Assembly (NCBI GenBank): GCA_026315105.1
Contig: CM048744.1
Location: 656,831,676 to 656,895,675 of the forward strand
Source of the DNA: Locusta migratoria
Lineage: Eukaryota; Arthropoda; Insecta; Orthoptera; Acrididae
Reading direction: 5' to 3'
Length of the DNA stretch: 64,000 bases
Of the stretch, positions 45,382 through 56,600 are shown piece after piece. A program made the translations under genes and the position numbers. Each line of letters starts with the position of its first letter. Positions within the stretch are counted from its first letter, which is position 1. The notes under the pieces are model-generated. The model had not been told where the DNA came from. It saw only the letters and a program-made list of their open reading frames with translations, and made no database searches.

Positions 45382-46066
45382 CAGGGTGTCCCAGCTATCT
45401 TGTCCACCCATAATATCTCTGGAACAGTAACAGCCATTGGAAAACGACATTCACCGGTGTCAATGTACGGCTGGGGCCCATGAATGTACATATTTGAAAA
45501 CATTCTAAAACGAAAGAAAATGTGTTTTTTAATACAAACCTATGTTTTTTTTAATGGGCACCCTATATTTTTTCTTCAGCAATCCATACCATGACAAATC
45601 ACATAAACAATGGCGTTGATTGTATCGCAATATTCCAATTACATCCTGAGATACTACCACGCGAAGTTGACGCTTGAAATACGCGAAACGCGGAGCTAGC
45701 ACACGTCCTGAGACTCAAGCGAGAACTCTATGCTGCTCAGGACGAGCGCTAGCCGCGCGTTTCGCGTATTTCAAGCGTCAACTTCGCGTAGTAGTATCTC
45801 GGGATGTAATTGGAATATTGCGATGCAATCAACGTCATTGTTTATGTGATTTGTCATGCTATGAATTTCTGAAGAAAAAATATAGGGTGTTCATTTAAAA
45901 AAACATAAGTTTGTGTTAAAAAACACATTTTATTTCGTTTTAGAATGTTTCCAAATATGTACATTCATGGGCCCCAGCCGTACATTGATACCGGTGAAAG
46001 TCGTTTTCCAATAGCTGTTATTGTTCCAGAGATATTTTGGGTGGACAAGATAGCTGGAACAACCTG
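45382..46066. mobile_element. Foldback MITE-like element, 331 bp arms
   Basis: Arms 45382-45712 and 45736-46066 are inverted copies with a 23 bp loop. Outer ends are CAGGGTGTCCCAGCTATCTT and (reversed) CAGGTTGTTCCAGCTATCTT; arms stay about 90% alike to the loop. TATA-type sequence flanks both ends. No ORF of transposase type. Presumably mobilised in trans by a DNA transposase, perhaps of the Tc1/mariner group, but the ends are not matched to a known partner here. Confidence 0.88.
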
Positions 46067-46290
46067 ATATATGCTATTTTTATTATTACGCGTTTCGAGT
46101 CATTATCTTCAGATTTGTGGCAATTTTTAACAGAAATTACAATGCATTTCGGCTATAAAGACCGACATCAATATGCTAATAAAGAGAGCAAGCACATTAC
46201 TTGCAGAACGTACTTACACTTTTTGAAAAAGAATGAATATAATACGAATATTAGGGGAAAAAACCACATATAAGTGAATACCAACAAATT

Positions 46291-47004
46291 CGAGGTATGT
46301 CCACGAAGTAAGTTCAGTTTGGTTATATAAATCAAACGTGTACAGTTACAGAAAAAATATTTATTGTACAAAAATCTGCAAGTGTTAAATTACTGTTCTA
46401 CACAGCTTCCGAAATTTTCAAAGCTTTTCTCATAGCGTGGCATATTTGTACGCCTTCTTAATAGAAGGTGGCCACTTGTGTGTTCAACCATATGGTAGCA
46501 TGTTCTTTCACCTCGTCATCATCGTTGAAGTGCTGACCACCAAGGACAGATTTTAAGTGTAATAACAGAGGAAAGTCGCTAGGAACAAGGTCCTGGCTGT
46601 ACGGAGGATGATAGACACGTCTCAGTAAAATTCCCATAAGAGTTTTTTGATCACATTTCCCGTGTGAGGTCACGCATTGTGGTGGAAAAGAAAACTCCTT
46701 TGACAGTAATCCTAAGCGCTTGTTCTCTTCTCATACCTAAAATCTGTAGTCGACACTTCAACGATAATGACGAGCTGAAGAACACGTTACAACGTAGTTG
46801 AATACACTAGCGGCACCCTTCTATGAAGAAGGCATATAAAAAGTTGTGCCACACTATGGCAAGTGCCTTCAAAATTTTGGAAGCTATGTGTTAAACTAGT
46901 TTAACGGTTGTAGATATTTTTGTACAATAAATATTTATTCTGTATCTGTACAAGTTTGCTTTATATAACCAAACGAACGGAACTTACTCTGTGGACGTAC
47001 TTCG
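46291..47004. mobile_element. Palindromic mariner relic, two 3' halves head to head
   Basis: The left half on the minus strand encodes a mariner C-terminus (46458-46673): YHPPYSQDLVPSDFPLLLHL carries the final catalytic Asp region (normally HPPYSPDLAPSDYHLF), then VLGGQHFNDDDEV. The right half on the plus strand repeats the C-terminal tail (EEGI-like KKAYKKLCHTMASAFKILE) and 3' terminal repeat in inverted orientation. Outer about 100 bp match: CGAGGTATGTCCACG on the left and (reversed) CGAAGTACGTCCAC on the right. N-terminal coding sequence is missing. Confidence 0.78.
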
Positions 47005-47052
47005 TACGAGGTCTTCATGTATTCGACTAGACGTACCATGCCAAACTGCGGG

Positions 47053-47071
47053 GTGGGGGGGGGGGGGGGGG
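47053..47071. repeat. Poly-G tract
   Basis: About 18 G after GGGGT; potential G-quadruplex former. Confidence 0.85.
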
Positions 47072-47730
47072 ATAGCAGAACTAGTAAAGTAGGCGCTGCA
47101 GATTTCAGATGGCGCATATGTAAATATTATGTGATTTCAATAAAATAGCTACAGTGTGACAATTTGATTTTAGGGTGTGATATACGATAAGGAAATATCT
47201 TACAGCGTGCTATAGTACAGTTCAGGGGAGAGGGAAGGGATTGGGCGTGATCATACACGCCACAAAGGGTCGCGTCCCACTAGTGGGTCGTGCTGCATAT
47301 TCAGATGGGCCTCCGAACCACTTCAAAATATATCTAAGTAAAATATCTTACCCGCTGAAAACATATTAAAGTTTATTTTACAGGTAAGTTGTATATAATC
47401 TGAATTGTGATGTCCAAGACACGTTCTAAATAAGAAACCAATGTGGTAATAACGTTGTGATAGCGATACGACAACAATGCAGCCGTAGCATTCTGCGCAA
47501 TTGAGATATGGCAACACTGCATCCTACTTCACTTGCGACAAGTGTCATATGTCACATGAGTAAATTCCCAGTGATTTATTGATCTCACTGGGAGATCGTA
47601 CCTTACGTGTATGTTGTTACGTGTATGTATCCATGTTTATACGGGTGGTTTGGCTTATTTCATACTACGCTTCAATTTCTTATTTACTTGACTAAGGACG
47701 TTTTCTTTACGATTGCGTCGTCTTATGTTG

Positions 47731-47732
<2 letters not shown>

Positions 47733-47767
<35 letters not shown>
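47733..47767. repeat. (GA)n microsatellite
   Basis: About 17 AG units. Confidence 0.95.
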
Positions 47768-47768
<1 letters not shown>

Positions 47769-47769
47769 A

Positions 47770-48750
47770 CCGAGTTTTTACGAAGAGTGCTTTGAACACA
47801 TTGATTATGGATCGTTAAAACGCTCCAATATTTCAACATATGCTGACATACTGTTGTTTTTCGGCAATTTTAATAGAACAAGAGCCTGCATTTCTGAATG
47901 CTTTTCTGTGACTGTCAACAGAATATGTGTAAGGATGAACGTACCATTAGCATCGATGTAGGGGCTGTGCTCGAGACGCCAGCAGTGACATCGAATAATA
48001 AAAGCATCACGAACGAAGCACAGTTTAAAATGTTTATAATAGTTTAATAAAAATGAGGATAAAGTCCTCAATCCACAATAACGTGAAAGAAAGAAAAATG
48101 CGTTTCTAGATGGTACTTAAATAAAAACAACGTGCAAACCACAAATGGAATACATACCGCCCTCTTAGTAAATGGGCACTGATTATCTCAGGCATGTGAT
48201 TTTGTGTACATTTATTACACTTTGAAAAATTGTTTGCTCTTTTAGTTTCATCATATTTATCAAATTGGATTTATTGTTTACTGTGATCTACAAAATATGA
48301 TTCAATACAGTGAATACAATACTCATGCAATCCTCATCGTGTTTAATCCATATATACGTACTAATATCACACTGCAACGTATACGTACAGCCACGCCTGC
48401 ACTCCTCTAACAGTTTACGTCTCAAAAAGCGACAGTAGAGCCCCTATCGGAGAGAGGGTCAATCCTAAAAATAATGATTGTTTTTAATTATATTTATACG
48501 TAATTACTGAAATATTATACTTTTGCTTTCCAAACCTCAATAAATTTTTAAGGCATATGAATGATCGTGAAATAGATGTGAAAAGTGGCGAATACCAGTG
48601 ATTGTATGACGTTCGCTACATCATATTCTTGAAGATACACCAAATGGCAGCACGTTTCGCAAACGTATTTTAAAGAAGGATATAAAACCAGGGGCGTATT
48701 CCAGTGTAAAATTGTATGAAGTTTTCATAGGAATCTATCAAGAACTTACC
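47770..48750. other. AT-rich spacer, nothing recognised
   Basis: An 88-codon minus ORF at 47805-48071 has no recognisable domain. Confidence 0.4.
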
Positions 48751-48753
48751 TAT

Positions 48754-49024
48754 ATTTCATATTCATAGAATATATGACATCAACTGCGATTGGGCAAAGC
48801 TGAAAATGTGTACCCAGCCGGGATTCGAACCCGGGTCTCCTGCTTTCTAGGCAGTCGCGTGCATGGGTAGTCCTTGCAGGTGCGGTGATCACTGTGTCCC
48901 CAGTGGTGTAGGGGTCAGCGCAACTGCCTAGAAAGCAGGAGACCCGGGTTCGAATCCCGGCTGGGTACACATTTTCAGCTTTGCCCAATCGCAGTTGATG
49001 TCATATATTCTATGAATATGAAAT
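48754..49024. repeat. tRNA-containing palindrome with perfect 102 bp arms
   Basis: Arms 48754-48855 and 48923-49024 are exact reverse complements as read by eye; the 67 bp loop carries the 5' half of a tRNA-like sequence. On the plus strand the right arm completes it (about 48892-48971): anticodon-like loop CTAGAAA in a CTGC/GCAG stem, B-box GGTTCGAATCC, and 3' acceptor-like TGGGTACA pairing with an upstream TGTCCCCA (one mismatch). There is no long variable arm, so this is tRNA-derived rather than a clear functional tRNA gene. The left arm has only the B-box half. Confidence 0.88.
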
Positions 49025-49705
49025 AATAACAGCTGCAGGATCAGAAGTGGCGTTTGTTCTTTCGGAACAGACGCCACATGTATATATATTACCTATATTT
49101 GCAATTACGAACATCTGCAATGTCAATCCAGGAATTGTTCTTGACCAATTGATTCCAAATTTTGACACAAGCTTTCACTTAATGCGGAATTTTAGCAACA
49201 CGTGCCGGGTACAGCTAGTATTCAGTGACACGAAATGCGTCTGGTGGAATACATTCGCATCTCGCGTTGCAGTTGCATAGACAGACAAATGATACCCTTC
49301 ATAAAACAAAAATTCATTGATCTTCCAAAGTATCTGCTACATTGGCATCATTAAGAAATAAAGCCTACAAGGGACTTAGTACGGATTTTATTCACATTTT
49401 CGGTTTTTTATCTCCTTAGAAAATTCGCATTTTTCAGAGTATATTTATAATCCTATATGGAAAATATTTTATTATTGTTAAATATAACCTACACCGGTTG
49501 TAAAGCTTAAAATGTTTACCTGCATTACTTCAAGATCTAATGGAATCGGTATTTTTTTTTTATATAGAAGGCTGTGGTTTCTTTGTTATAAAGGTTATAT
49601 TACGTGTTTGTATTGGTAGTACTGTCAAGAACAATGTGATATCGTTTCGTAGTATAAGGACGTGTTGTATGTGGAAGTGCTAAAGTTTTTCCGAGGAGAA
49701 AGGTA
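49025..49705. other. AT-rich spacer, nothing recognised
   Basis: No supported feature. Confidence 0.4.
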
Positions 49706-49709
49706 AAGT

Positions 49710-51340
49710 ATGACGCCAAAGATGATTTTAAGAAACGTTGGTTTCATGCAAATAGATTTTCGAATAAAGGGAAACAATGTGTTCTACATGTGGCGTGTGA
49801 AGTTACAGACAATGAAATACAGAGACTCGTCAGTATCTAGAAAAACACCCTTTAGTGCTTCGAAGATTAAAATAGAAAGTTGTGATACACAAATGTCCCA
49901 AAACGGAAGTGATATAAAGGATTTACACATTCTAACAAGAGTATTAGGGGAATTTGTGCGTTGTAAAATATGTTTACATGAAGACAGCGAGGTAAGAAAT
50001 GGACTAACCAGGAAACGTATATTTAAAATGTACTCGTTCATTTTGGAATTATGGTAAGTGTAAAGACAATTATTTTGAAGTTAATGTTGGGTGGTTTTAT
50101 GGAATGAGAGCTATTGGCAAAGGACATACTTCAGTAGAACCAATGTGTCCCTTAATGAATATGCCACGCCCACCTTGTAAAATCGGGAAGAATGCAGGAT
50201 TTATTGGAACTTCTGTGGAATCTGTTACATGTGAGTCAAAGAAGGATGCTGCAAACGAATCTGTTGAAATAAATGATGGTACGACTGACAACCAGTAGCT
50301 GTTGATGGCACTTGGCAGAAGCGAAGCTACAATTCTAAGAGTTCTTTTGCTACGGTGACCAATATGGATACTGGAAAGGTAAAAGACTTCCAGATTTTAA
50401 CCAAACATTTTTATAAGTGTAAATCAGGAAATGAAGAAAGCCATGGCATGGAGGCCTCTACAGATGTTGTAACTCTTAGTCGATCTGTGAGCGAAAGGGG
50501 GGTGTGCTACATTAAGTATTTAGGTGATGGAGACTCAAAAGCTAATAACAGTGTAATAACAGCTCAGGCTTATGGTGAGAAGAGTATCAGAAAACTGGAA
50601 TGTGTTGGTCATGTCTAGATGAGGATGGACACCAGATTGAGGAAGTTGAAACAAAGTGTGAGAGACAATAAACTTTCTGATAGTAAAACCATAAGAGGCA
50701 AACTGACATAAAAATTATATCTGTACTACAGCAGTATTATGGGATTGCCATTAGAAATAATACTGACGATTTGTTGAAATGAAGCAGGCAGTATCGACTA
50801 CCTTCTTCCACAGACTGCAAACTGATGGAAAACCAGTACACTATTTTCGCCCTGATGGACCTAATTCATGGTGCAATTACCGAATACCCAGTACTCAAAC
50901 AGATGATACTGCCAGGATTATTCCATCCCAGCGGCAGTCATGGATATCGTAAAACCTATTTACAAAAACCTGACAAATCCTGAATTACTGAAGAAGTGTC
51001 TGCATGCTCAGACTCATAATCTCAATCAGTCGTTCATTGATCTTACATAGACTCGCTTACCAAAAGTAGTTTTTGTTGGGATGTTGACACTAAAGCATGT
51101 GTGTGAGGGGGGAGGGGGCTCTTAATGATGGCAAGTTTGGTGAAAGTGCTACAGCATGGGGGAATTAATACTGGAGCAAACTGAATTATAGAACTTGAAC
51201 GGATGGACAAGGTTGGCACTGATAAAGCAGAGTATGCAGCGGAGTTGGCCCCTCAGGAGTCCAATAAGAAAAAAAAGAAAAAAATGAAAAAGATGCTATA
51301 CAGTATGGTGTATGCTGCTTATATATATAGTTAGAGCTTC
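49710..51340 (+). pseudogene. Mutator-like (MULE) transposase pseudogene
   Basis: Successive plus-strand frames match the insect Mutator-like transposase layout: an N-terminal segment with DLHIL.RVLGEFVRCKICL (49900-49980), MRAIGKGHTSVEPMCPLMNM (50104-50165), AVDGTWQKRSYNSKSSFAT with the first catalytic-region Asp (about 50293-50350), TNMDTGKVKDFQILTK, YLGDGDSKANNSV with the second Asp, KLECVGHV, then HYFRPDGPNSWC (near 50845) and a Lys-rich C-terminus (near 51270-51300). About 1.6 kb with several stops and frameshifts. The family normally cuts and pastes DNA. Terminal repeats were not found. Confidence 0.72.
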
Positions 51341-51743
51341 TGAAACTTTAGAAGCTATTCCTGAAAATTTACATGTTCTGTAGCATTATCACTAAATCTC
51401 AGTAACCACTTGAAATTTGCGGGGAGTAATAACATACTTATCCTGAGTCTACTGAACTATAAGAGAAAGACAATATTATGTACAATTAAGATTATTTAGG
51501 ATATCGCAGTAAAATGTATATAAAATTTGAACTGTGTAATTAAATATTGTATGTCCGAAAGCAGTGGCTGAAATGCAATTATTGTATTTCTGAACACTGA
51601 GAACATACAGTTTAATTTCCTGTAAAAGTTACACGTCAATGGCGACAGTGGTTTCTAAAATACAGGGAAGTCAAGTCACTAATTTTAACATTAAAATGAA
51701 CTCGCCTTCAGTCACAAAATTATGTTTCATTGTACAGAATGCA

Positions 51744-51770
51744 TTTCGAGCCCTCACAGCTCATCATCAG
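51744..51770 (-). ncRNA. Hammerhead-ribozyme-like hairpin, site 4
   Basis: Minus strand: CUGAUGA (canonical core), one U, GAGC/GCUC stem with 7-nt loop, GAAA, then UGCAUU, which can begin a further helix. Located in the left arm of the 51690-52068 inverted repeat. Confidence 0.5.
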
Positions 51771-51988
51771 GTGTCTCTATCATTTTTATACATGTTTAAA
51801 GGCGTGGGATTATTAAAAAGTAGTGCACCAATAAGTCTGGTGCAGTATGAATATTGTCCTGGAGTGCATCTGTATCAATAAATAATCACCAACACAAACA
51901 CTTCCCGTCCAGATTGCAACAGACTTATTGTGCACTAATTTTTAATAAGTCCAGGTCTTTAAACACGCATAGAAAATCAACGAGGCAC

Positions 51989-52015
51989 CTGATGCTGAGC
52001 CTTCAGGGCTCGAAA
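51989..52015 (+). ncRNA. Hammerhead-like hairpin, site 5 (core mutated)
   Basis: CTGATGC (last A to C), one T, GAGC/GCTC stem with 7-nt loop, GAAA, TGCATT. Mirror mate of site 4; the core change should abolish catalysis in a hammerhead. Confidence 0.45.
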
Positions 52016-52139
52016 TGCATTACTTACAATAAAAAAAAAGTTGTGACTGAAGGAAAATTCATATTTTATTTTACTGAAGTACACCTGTCACGGGAGTATC
52101 AATGGCAATAATGGACAAAATTAAATATTAACATTGTCG

Positions 52140-52990
52140 TGATAGGGCGTTGAAACTCCCCTGAAGATATTTTCTGAGGCGACTGTCAGTGTTGCAGTGT
52201 AGTGAGGAGGATGGGGTAGGAGTTTAGCGGCAGGGCGCATTCGGCCCACGTACAGTGCGGCACAGTGGCCAGGCAGCTGGCGGTGCCGCGGCAACGAGGC
52301 GTGGGGCCGCCGCTGCTCCGGATTAAAGGGCCGAGGGGCGTCTGTGGCAGCCACCGCCGCTGTCCTTTTATTTCTGCTCGCAGGAGGAGAGGCTATGAAA
52401 TGTCACGTGCGTCCAATTTATATTGATTACAGAGTGCAGCTTTTACTGTCTCTGGCGGGTTCATTTTTGTTCAGCAACTTTGCGGATAGAAGCGATCGCG
52501 CACGGCACGGGGAAGGAACCGGAGCCGGCAGGAGGCACCCCAACCGTCAGCTTCATCGCCGGCGGCCGCAGCCGCAGCCGCATCCCCCGCTGCAGGGGGC
52601 AGCCTCGCCAATTGCCGTGGCTTTTCGCAAGAAGGAACACTGAGAAACCAGCCTGACCTTAAGGAGCACGCAGAGAGAATGGCGACAGCGGATGCAGGGA
52701 GGAGACGCCCTTACAACCAAATAGACACAATAGCGGGTGGGCGGAGAAAGCCCTCGTCTGCAGATATCATAGGACTCGTTTCCAAAAAGGCGACGGAATC
52801 GCAGGTAAACTGTGGACCCCTGCAGACGGGAAGAAGACAACCAAACCTCTGGAGTGCACACATACGTGAGTAGGAAAGGGCCTGGCTTTAGATAATGTGG
52901 TTCTGGCCGGGCAGAAAGACCCTGATAAATGGCATAGCACACAGGCCTAACACAAACAGCTGCCACAAGAGAACAGTTATTTCGAGCCAA
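52140..52990. other. GC/CpG-rich block
   Basis: GC-rich, with CGCCGGCGGCCGCAGCCGC near 52557 and CCTTTTATTTCTGCTC near 52364. Several overlapping ORFs on both strands up to 145 codons, none with domain signature. May be a promoter or untranslated exon, or a retroelement LTR; cannot be settled from sequence alone. Confidence 0.3.
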
Positions 52991-53019
52991 GAAGGGATGC
53001 AGAAAATAAAAAGACGTTA

Positions 53020-53159
53020 ATACAAATCCGTGAGACGGATTTTCGTCTCGAATATGTGAAAGACATTAATGATAAATCTGAAGCATTGAATTAAAATTTG
53101 TGATCCGACGTGGAATCGAACCCGGACCTCCATGCTTACTAGGCAGACGTCTTACCTCT
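53020..53159 (-). repeat. tRNA-like repeat, 3' half, left flank of the Tx1-like insertion
   Basis: Minus strand from 53156: GTAAGACGTCTGCCTAGTAA, then GCATGGAGGTCCGGGTTCG (B-box GGTTCGATTCC) and CGGATCAC, followed by the AAATTTTAATTCAATGCTTC flank also present at 58924-59171. The anticodon-like loop reads CTAGTAA. The 5' half of this tRNA-like unit lies 5.5 kb away at 58682-58712. Confidence 0.75.
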
Positions 53160-53625
53160 TTTTTTTCTTTTTTTTTTATTAGCTTCGTTTGTTTTTTTTC
53201 ATTTTTTTTGGGGGGGGGGGGGGGTAACTTGCCACCGCCACTTTTGCCCTTAGAAAAAAAAATAAACTTGTCCACTTCAGGCGTTGGCTCCTACCTTATC
53301 CTAGTCCCAATCCAACTAACCTAATTCTAATAAAGGGCAAGGAAAGCTATTAGGCTACCGAAAGCAGAAAAATAATAATAAAGAAAATAAAATAAAATAA
53401 AACTCATGAGATTTGGAAGGAAAAAAAACTGGGAATACTTCTTCTCTTTTGTATTCTTTACTTATTTTTTTTAATTCTTTATGTATATATGTATTTTGTA
53501 ATATATGACAAGAGGTGCGCCGTAGTGATGCCGCCGGCATACTTAGAATCGTCCAAACGTGTCTTCTCGTTGATTATTGTGTTCCGTTGTGGGTTCTGTT
53601 CAGTTCAGGTTGGTTGCGTTAAGAT

Positions 53626-56600
53626 TTATCTTCTCATCGCTTGGACGTTCCAGCTGCGAGGCGGGTCGTGAAAGGCACTCCGTAAATAGTTGGAAAAATA
53701 TTTCTGGTACTTTGGGTTACGGGTTAGGACGCAGTGTCGTTCATTAAGAAAATTCCAGTATCCAAGTACTGATTTCTCGCCAGGATCAAAGAGGTATCGG
53801 ATCGTGTAGCCACGAATCCAATTTACAGAGTGTGTTTTGATGGTGGGGTAGAAAGTCTCCTCCGGAAATAGGAGCATGTTGATGTCGATCTGGGCGGGTG
53901 TTTGGCGAGTAAGGAACGCCAAAATTCGCCCAGCGAGCGTCCAGACATCGTTCGCCTGACCACAGTGGAACCTGTGGCCGTCTGTGTCGTCCACTCCGCA
54001 GTGAATGCAGAGGGGCGAATCGGCGAGATGGAACCGATGCAGGCCATGTCGGTTTACTTGTTTTCCGTTCACAGTGAGATACCAGGCTGACTGGACGTCT
54101 GATTCTAGAAAACGTTCGTAAATAGCTTTCCATACATGCCGCCATACATACTGTGGATGCTTAATTTCGATCGGGTTGGATGGTCGACACTGTTGTAGCA
54201 GATCATATACTGTTTTAGTCTGAGACAAACGAGCAGGTGGTAAAGATTTGTATACATAACTAAGGTCCAAGAGCCGGCCGCGGTGGCCGAGGAGACTAAG
54301 GCGCTCCAGTCACGGTCCCGACGGCCACTACGGTCGGGGGTTCTAATCCCCCCTCGGGCATGGATATTTGTGCCGTCCTAGTTCGTAAGTAGTTCATAAG
54401 TAGTTTGTAAGTTTAGGGACTAATGACCCCGTAGTTAAGTCCCATAGACTTTACAAACATTTGAACATTTAAGGTCCAAGAAGAATCGTCGGATATGATG
54501 GAAGGCAACTGGAATGGCTGCAATCATCACTGGGGCTACCAAAGAGTCCGGGGCAAAGGCATTGAATAGTATACCGGTGAGACTCTGTGGGCAACGTCGC
54601 CAGATTTTTAACTGAGAGCTGACGTAGAGCGCCGTGACTCTGGTCGGCACATGTGTTAGTCCCACCCCACCACGTTCCCGAGGGAGTGCAAGGGCGTCGT
54701 ATTGCACTTTGAATATCAATCCGGAGCTGACGTAGGAGCCTAACGCAGCCAATATACGCCGTGCCAGGAGAGTTGGGATCGGTAGCACTTGAGCAACATG
54801 GGGTATGCGAGAGGCATGATAGATGTTCACATATTGTGTACGTTGAACTATGTCGAGGGATCGTAGCCGGTGATCTGCCAGACTTCCCCTGATTCTCTGA
54901 AGCAATCGCCGACCGTTGATCGCTGCTGAGCGGCGGAGATCGGCTGAAAAATCTATGCCAAGACATCTGACGGTGGTGGCTACACTTAGAGGAGCGATGT
55001 TTCACTCTGGTAGGCCCTCGCCGATGAGCAAGACCTTGGATTTTGAGACGTTGAGCAAGCTGCCTGATGCCTCACCATAGATGGCCACCCACGTCAGGGC
55101 TGCCCGTACGTCGTTCTCAGTGCGTAGGTAAAGGACGATGTCATCGGCGTAAGCTGTACAACAGAAGCGGTTCCCATGTAAACTCATACCTTCCAAACGT
55201 TGGCGTAGTCCCTGGAGCAATGGTTCTAAAGCAAAGGTGTATAATATAGTTGAAAGTGGGCAGCCTTGTCGGACGGATCGTGTTATAACCACGGGTGGGG
55301 TGAGGCGACCGTTGAACATGATTTTGGAGGTCGCGCCAGTCAGAAGGCGCATAACTACTGCAATAATGTCGCCAGGGAAACCCATGTGCTGGAGAACTGT
55401 CTGTAAGTAGGAGTGATCAACACAGTCGAAGGCCTGGCTAAAGTCAAGTGAAGCCAGGGCACCAGGAAGTCGTTGATATCGGGCAAGTGCTATCATGTCT
55501 CGATAGCGGCAAAGAGCCGTATGGATATTGTTGTCTCCTCCTAAGGACGTCTGGTCGCAGGATGTGACGTACCGTGCAACTTTCTTGAGTCGTGAGGCCA
55601 ACAACCGTGTAAATATTTTCATATCGGTGTTAAGCAGAGTTATAGGCCGATAATCTTGTATTCTGGATGACCCATTCGGTTTGTGTACAGGAATAATTAT
55701 GCCTTGAAGGAAGGTTTTAGGGACCTCAGTCGCTGGGGACATTAGTTCTTGAGCGATCGTCGTCCATGTAGGTGCTAACAAATAGTCAAAACTTTTATAA
55801 AATTAAACGGGAATACCGTCGGGCCCAGGAGACCTATTGTTATGCCCAATTTTAATTGCTTCTAGTACTTCATCCGTGGTCACGCCTTCCTGGAGTTCAC
55901 GTGCCACCTCCACTAGGAGAGTACTTGGAATAAGTTGTGCGACTTCTGAAATCAGTTCTGGCGAATGCGGAACAGCTTCATATAGTCTTGTGAAATGGGC
56001 ATGAAACGCCTGACCGATGGCGTGTTGGGTATCGTGCCGGTGACCTTCCGCGTCAATCAGGGCGTGTATCAGAGCCCGGCGTCGTTTTTGTCTTTCCTGG
56101 ATGAGATGGTACATCGACGGATGTTCTACACCTATTCTATCATTTGTACGAGAGCGGATAACAGTCCCTTCCAGGTGGCGGCGCATTATCAAAGAGATTT
56201 GGGCCTTTGTACGGTGAACCATCGTCTGCCTGGCTGGTGAGAAAGGCAGCGTCACACATTCTCGAAGAATGGAATAATAAAAATTCAAAGTGTTGTTTCG
56301 CCATGTCTTGATGTCCCGGCCGTAATTCATCAGAGACTTGCGCAGTGTTGGCTTTGCACAGGAGAGCCACCAAGATAGAGTGGAGTTATAGGCGTTACGA
56401 CGGCGTAAACACTGTGCCCACGCACTTTCGATCATATGTCGACAGTCTGGAGCGGTCAGGTGAGACACGTTTAGTTTCCACAGGCCACGACTATGCCACA
56501 CACGCTGTCGGACGAGACTAACGTCGCAGATATATGCCTCATGATCTGAAAAGGCTAAGGGCCAGACTTCCACGTGGCAGGTTCCACCTGCGAGAGAGCG

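Larger units (their letters stand above)
51690..52068. repeat. Inverted repeat, about 145 bp arms, each with a hammerhead-like hairpin
   Basis: Left arm about 51690-51845 and right arm about 51914-52068 are diverged reverse complements: TTCAGTCACAAAATTATG matches the reverse of GTTGTGACTGAA, and GTGCACCAATAAGTCTG matches CAGACTTATTGTGCAC reversed. Each arm has the CTGATG..GAAA hairpin pointing outward (sites 4 and 5). No ORF. The arrangement looks like two 3' ends of one retroelement joined head to head. Confidence 0.75.

Noticed and set aside
48892..48971. Functional tRNA-Ser(AGA) gene
   Set aside because: The anticodon-like loop reads AGA, but the long variable arm of serine tRNAs is missing, the acceptor has a mismatch, and it is part of a repeated palindrome.
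52553..52990. 145-codon minus ORF and overlapping plus ORFs
   Set aside because: Both strands are open because of high GC; no conserved motif on either.
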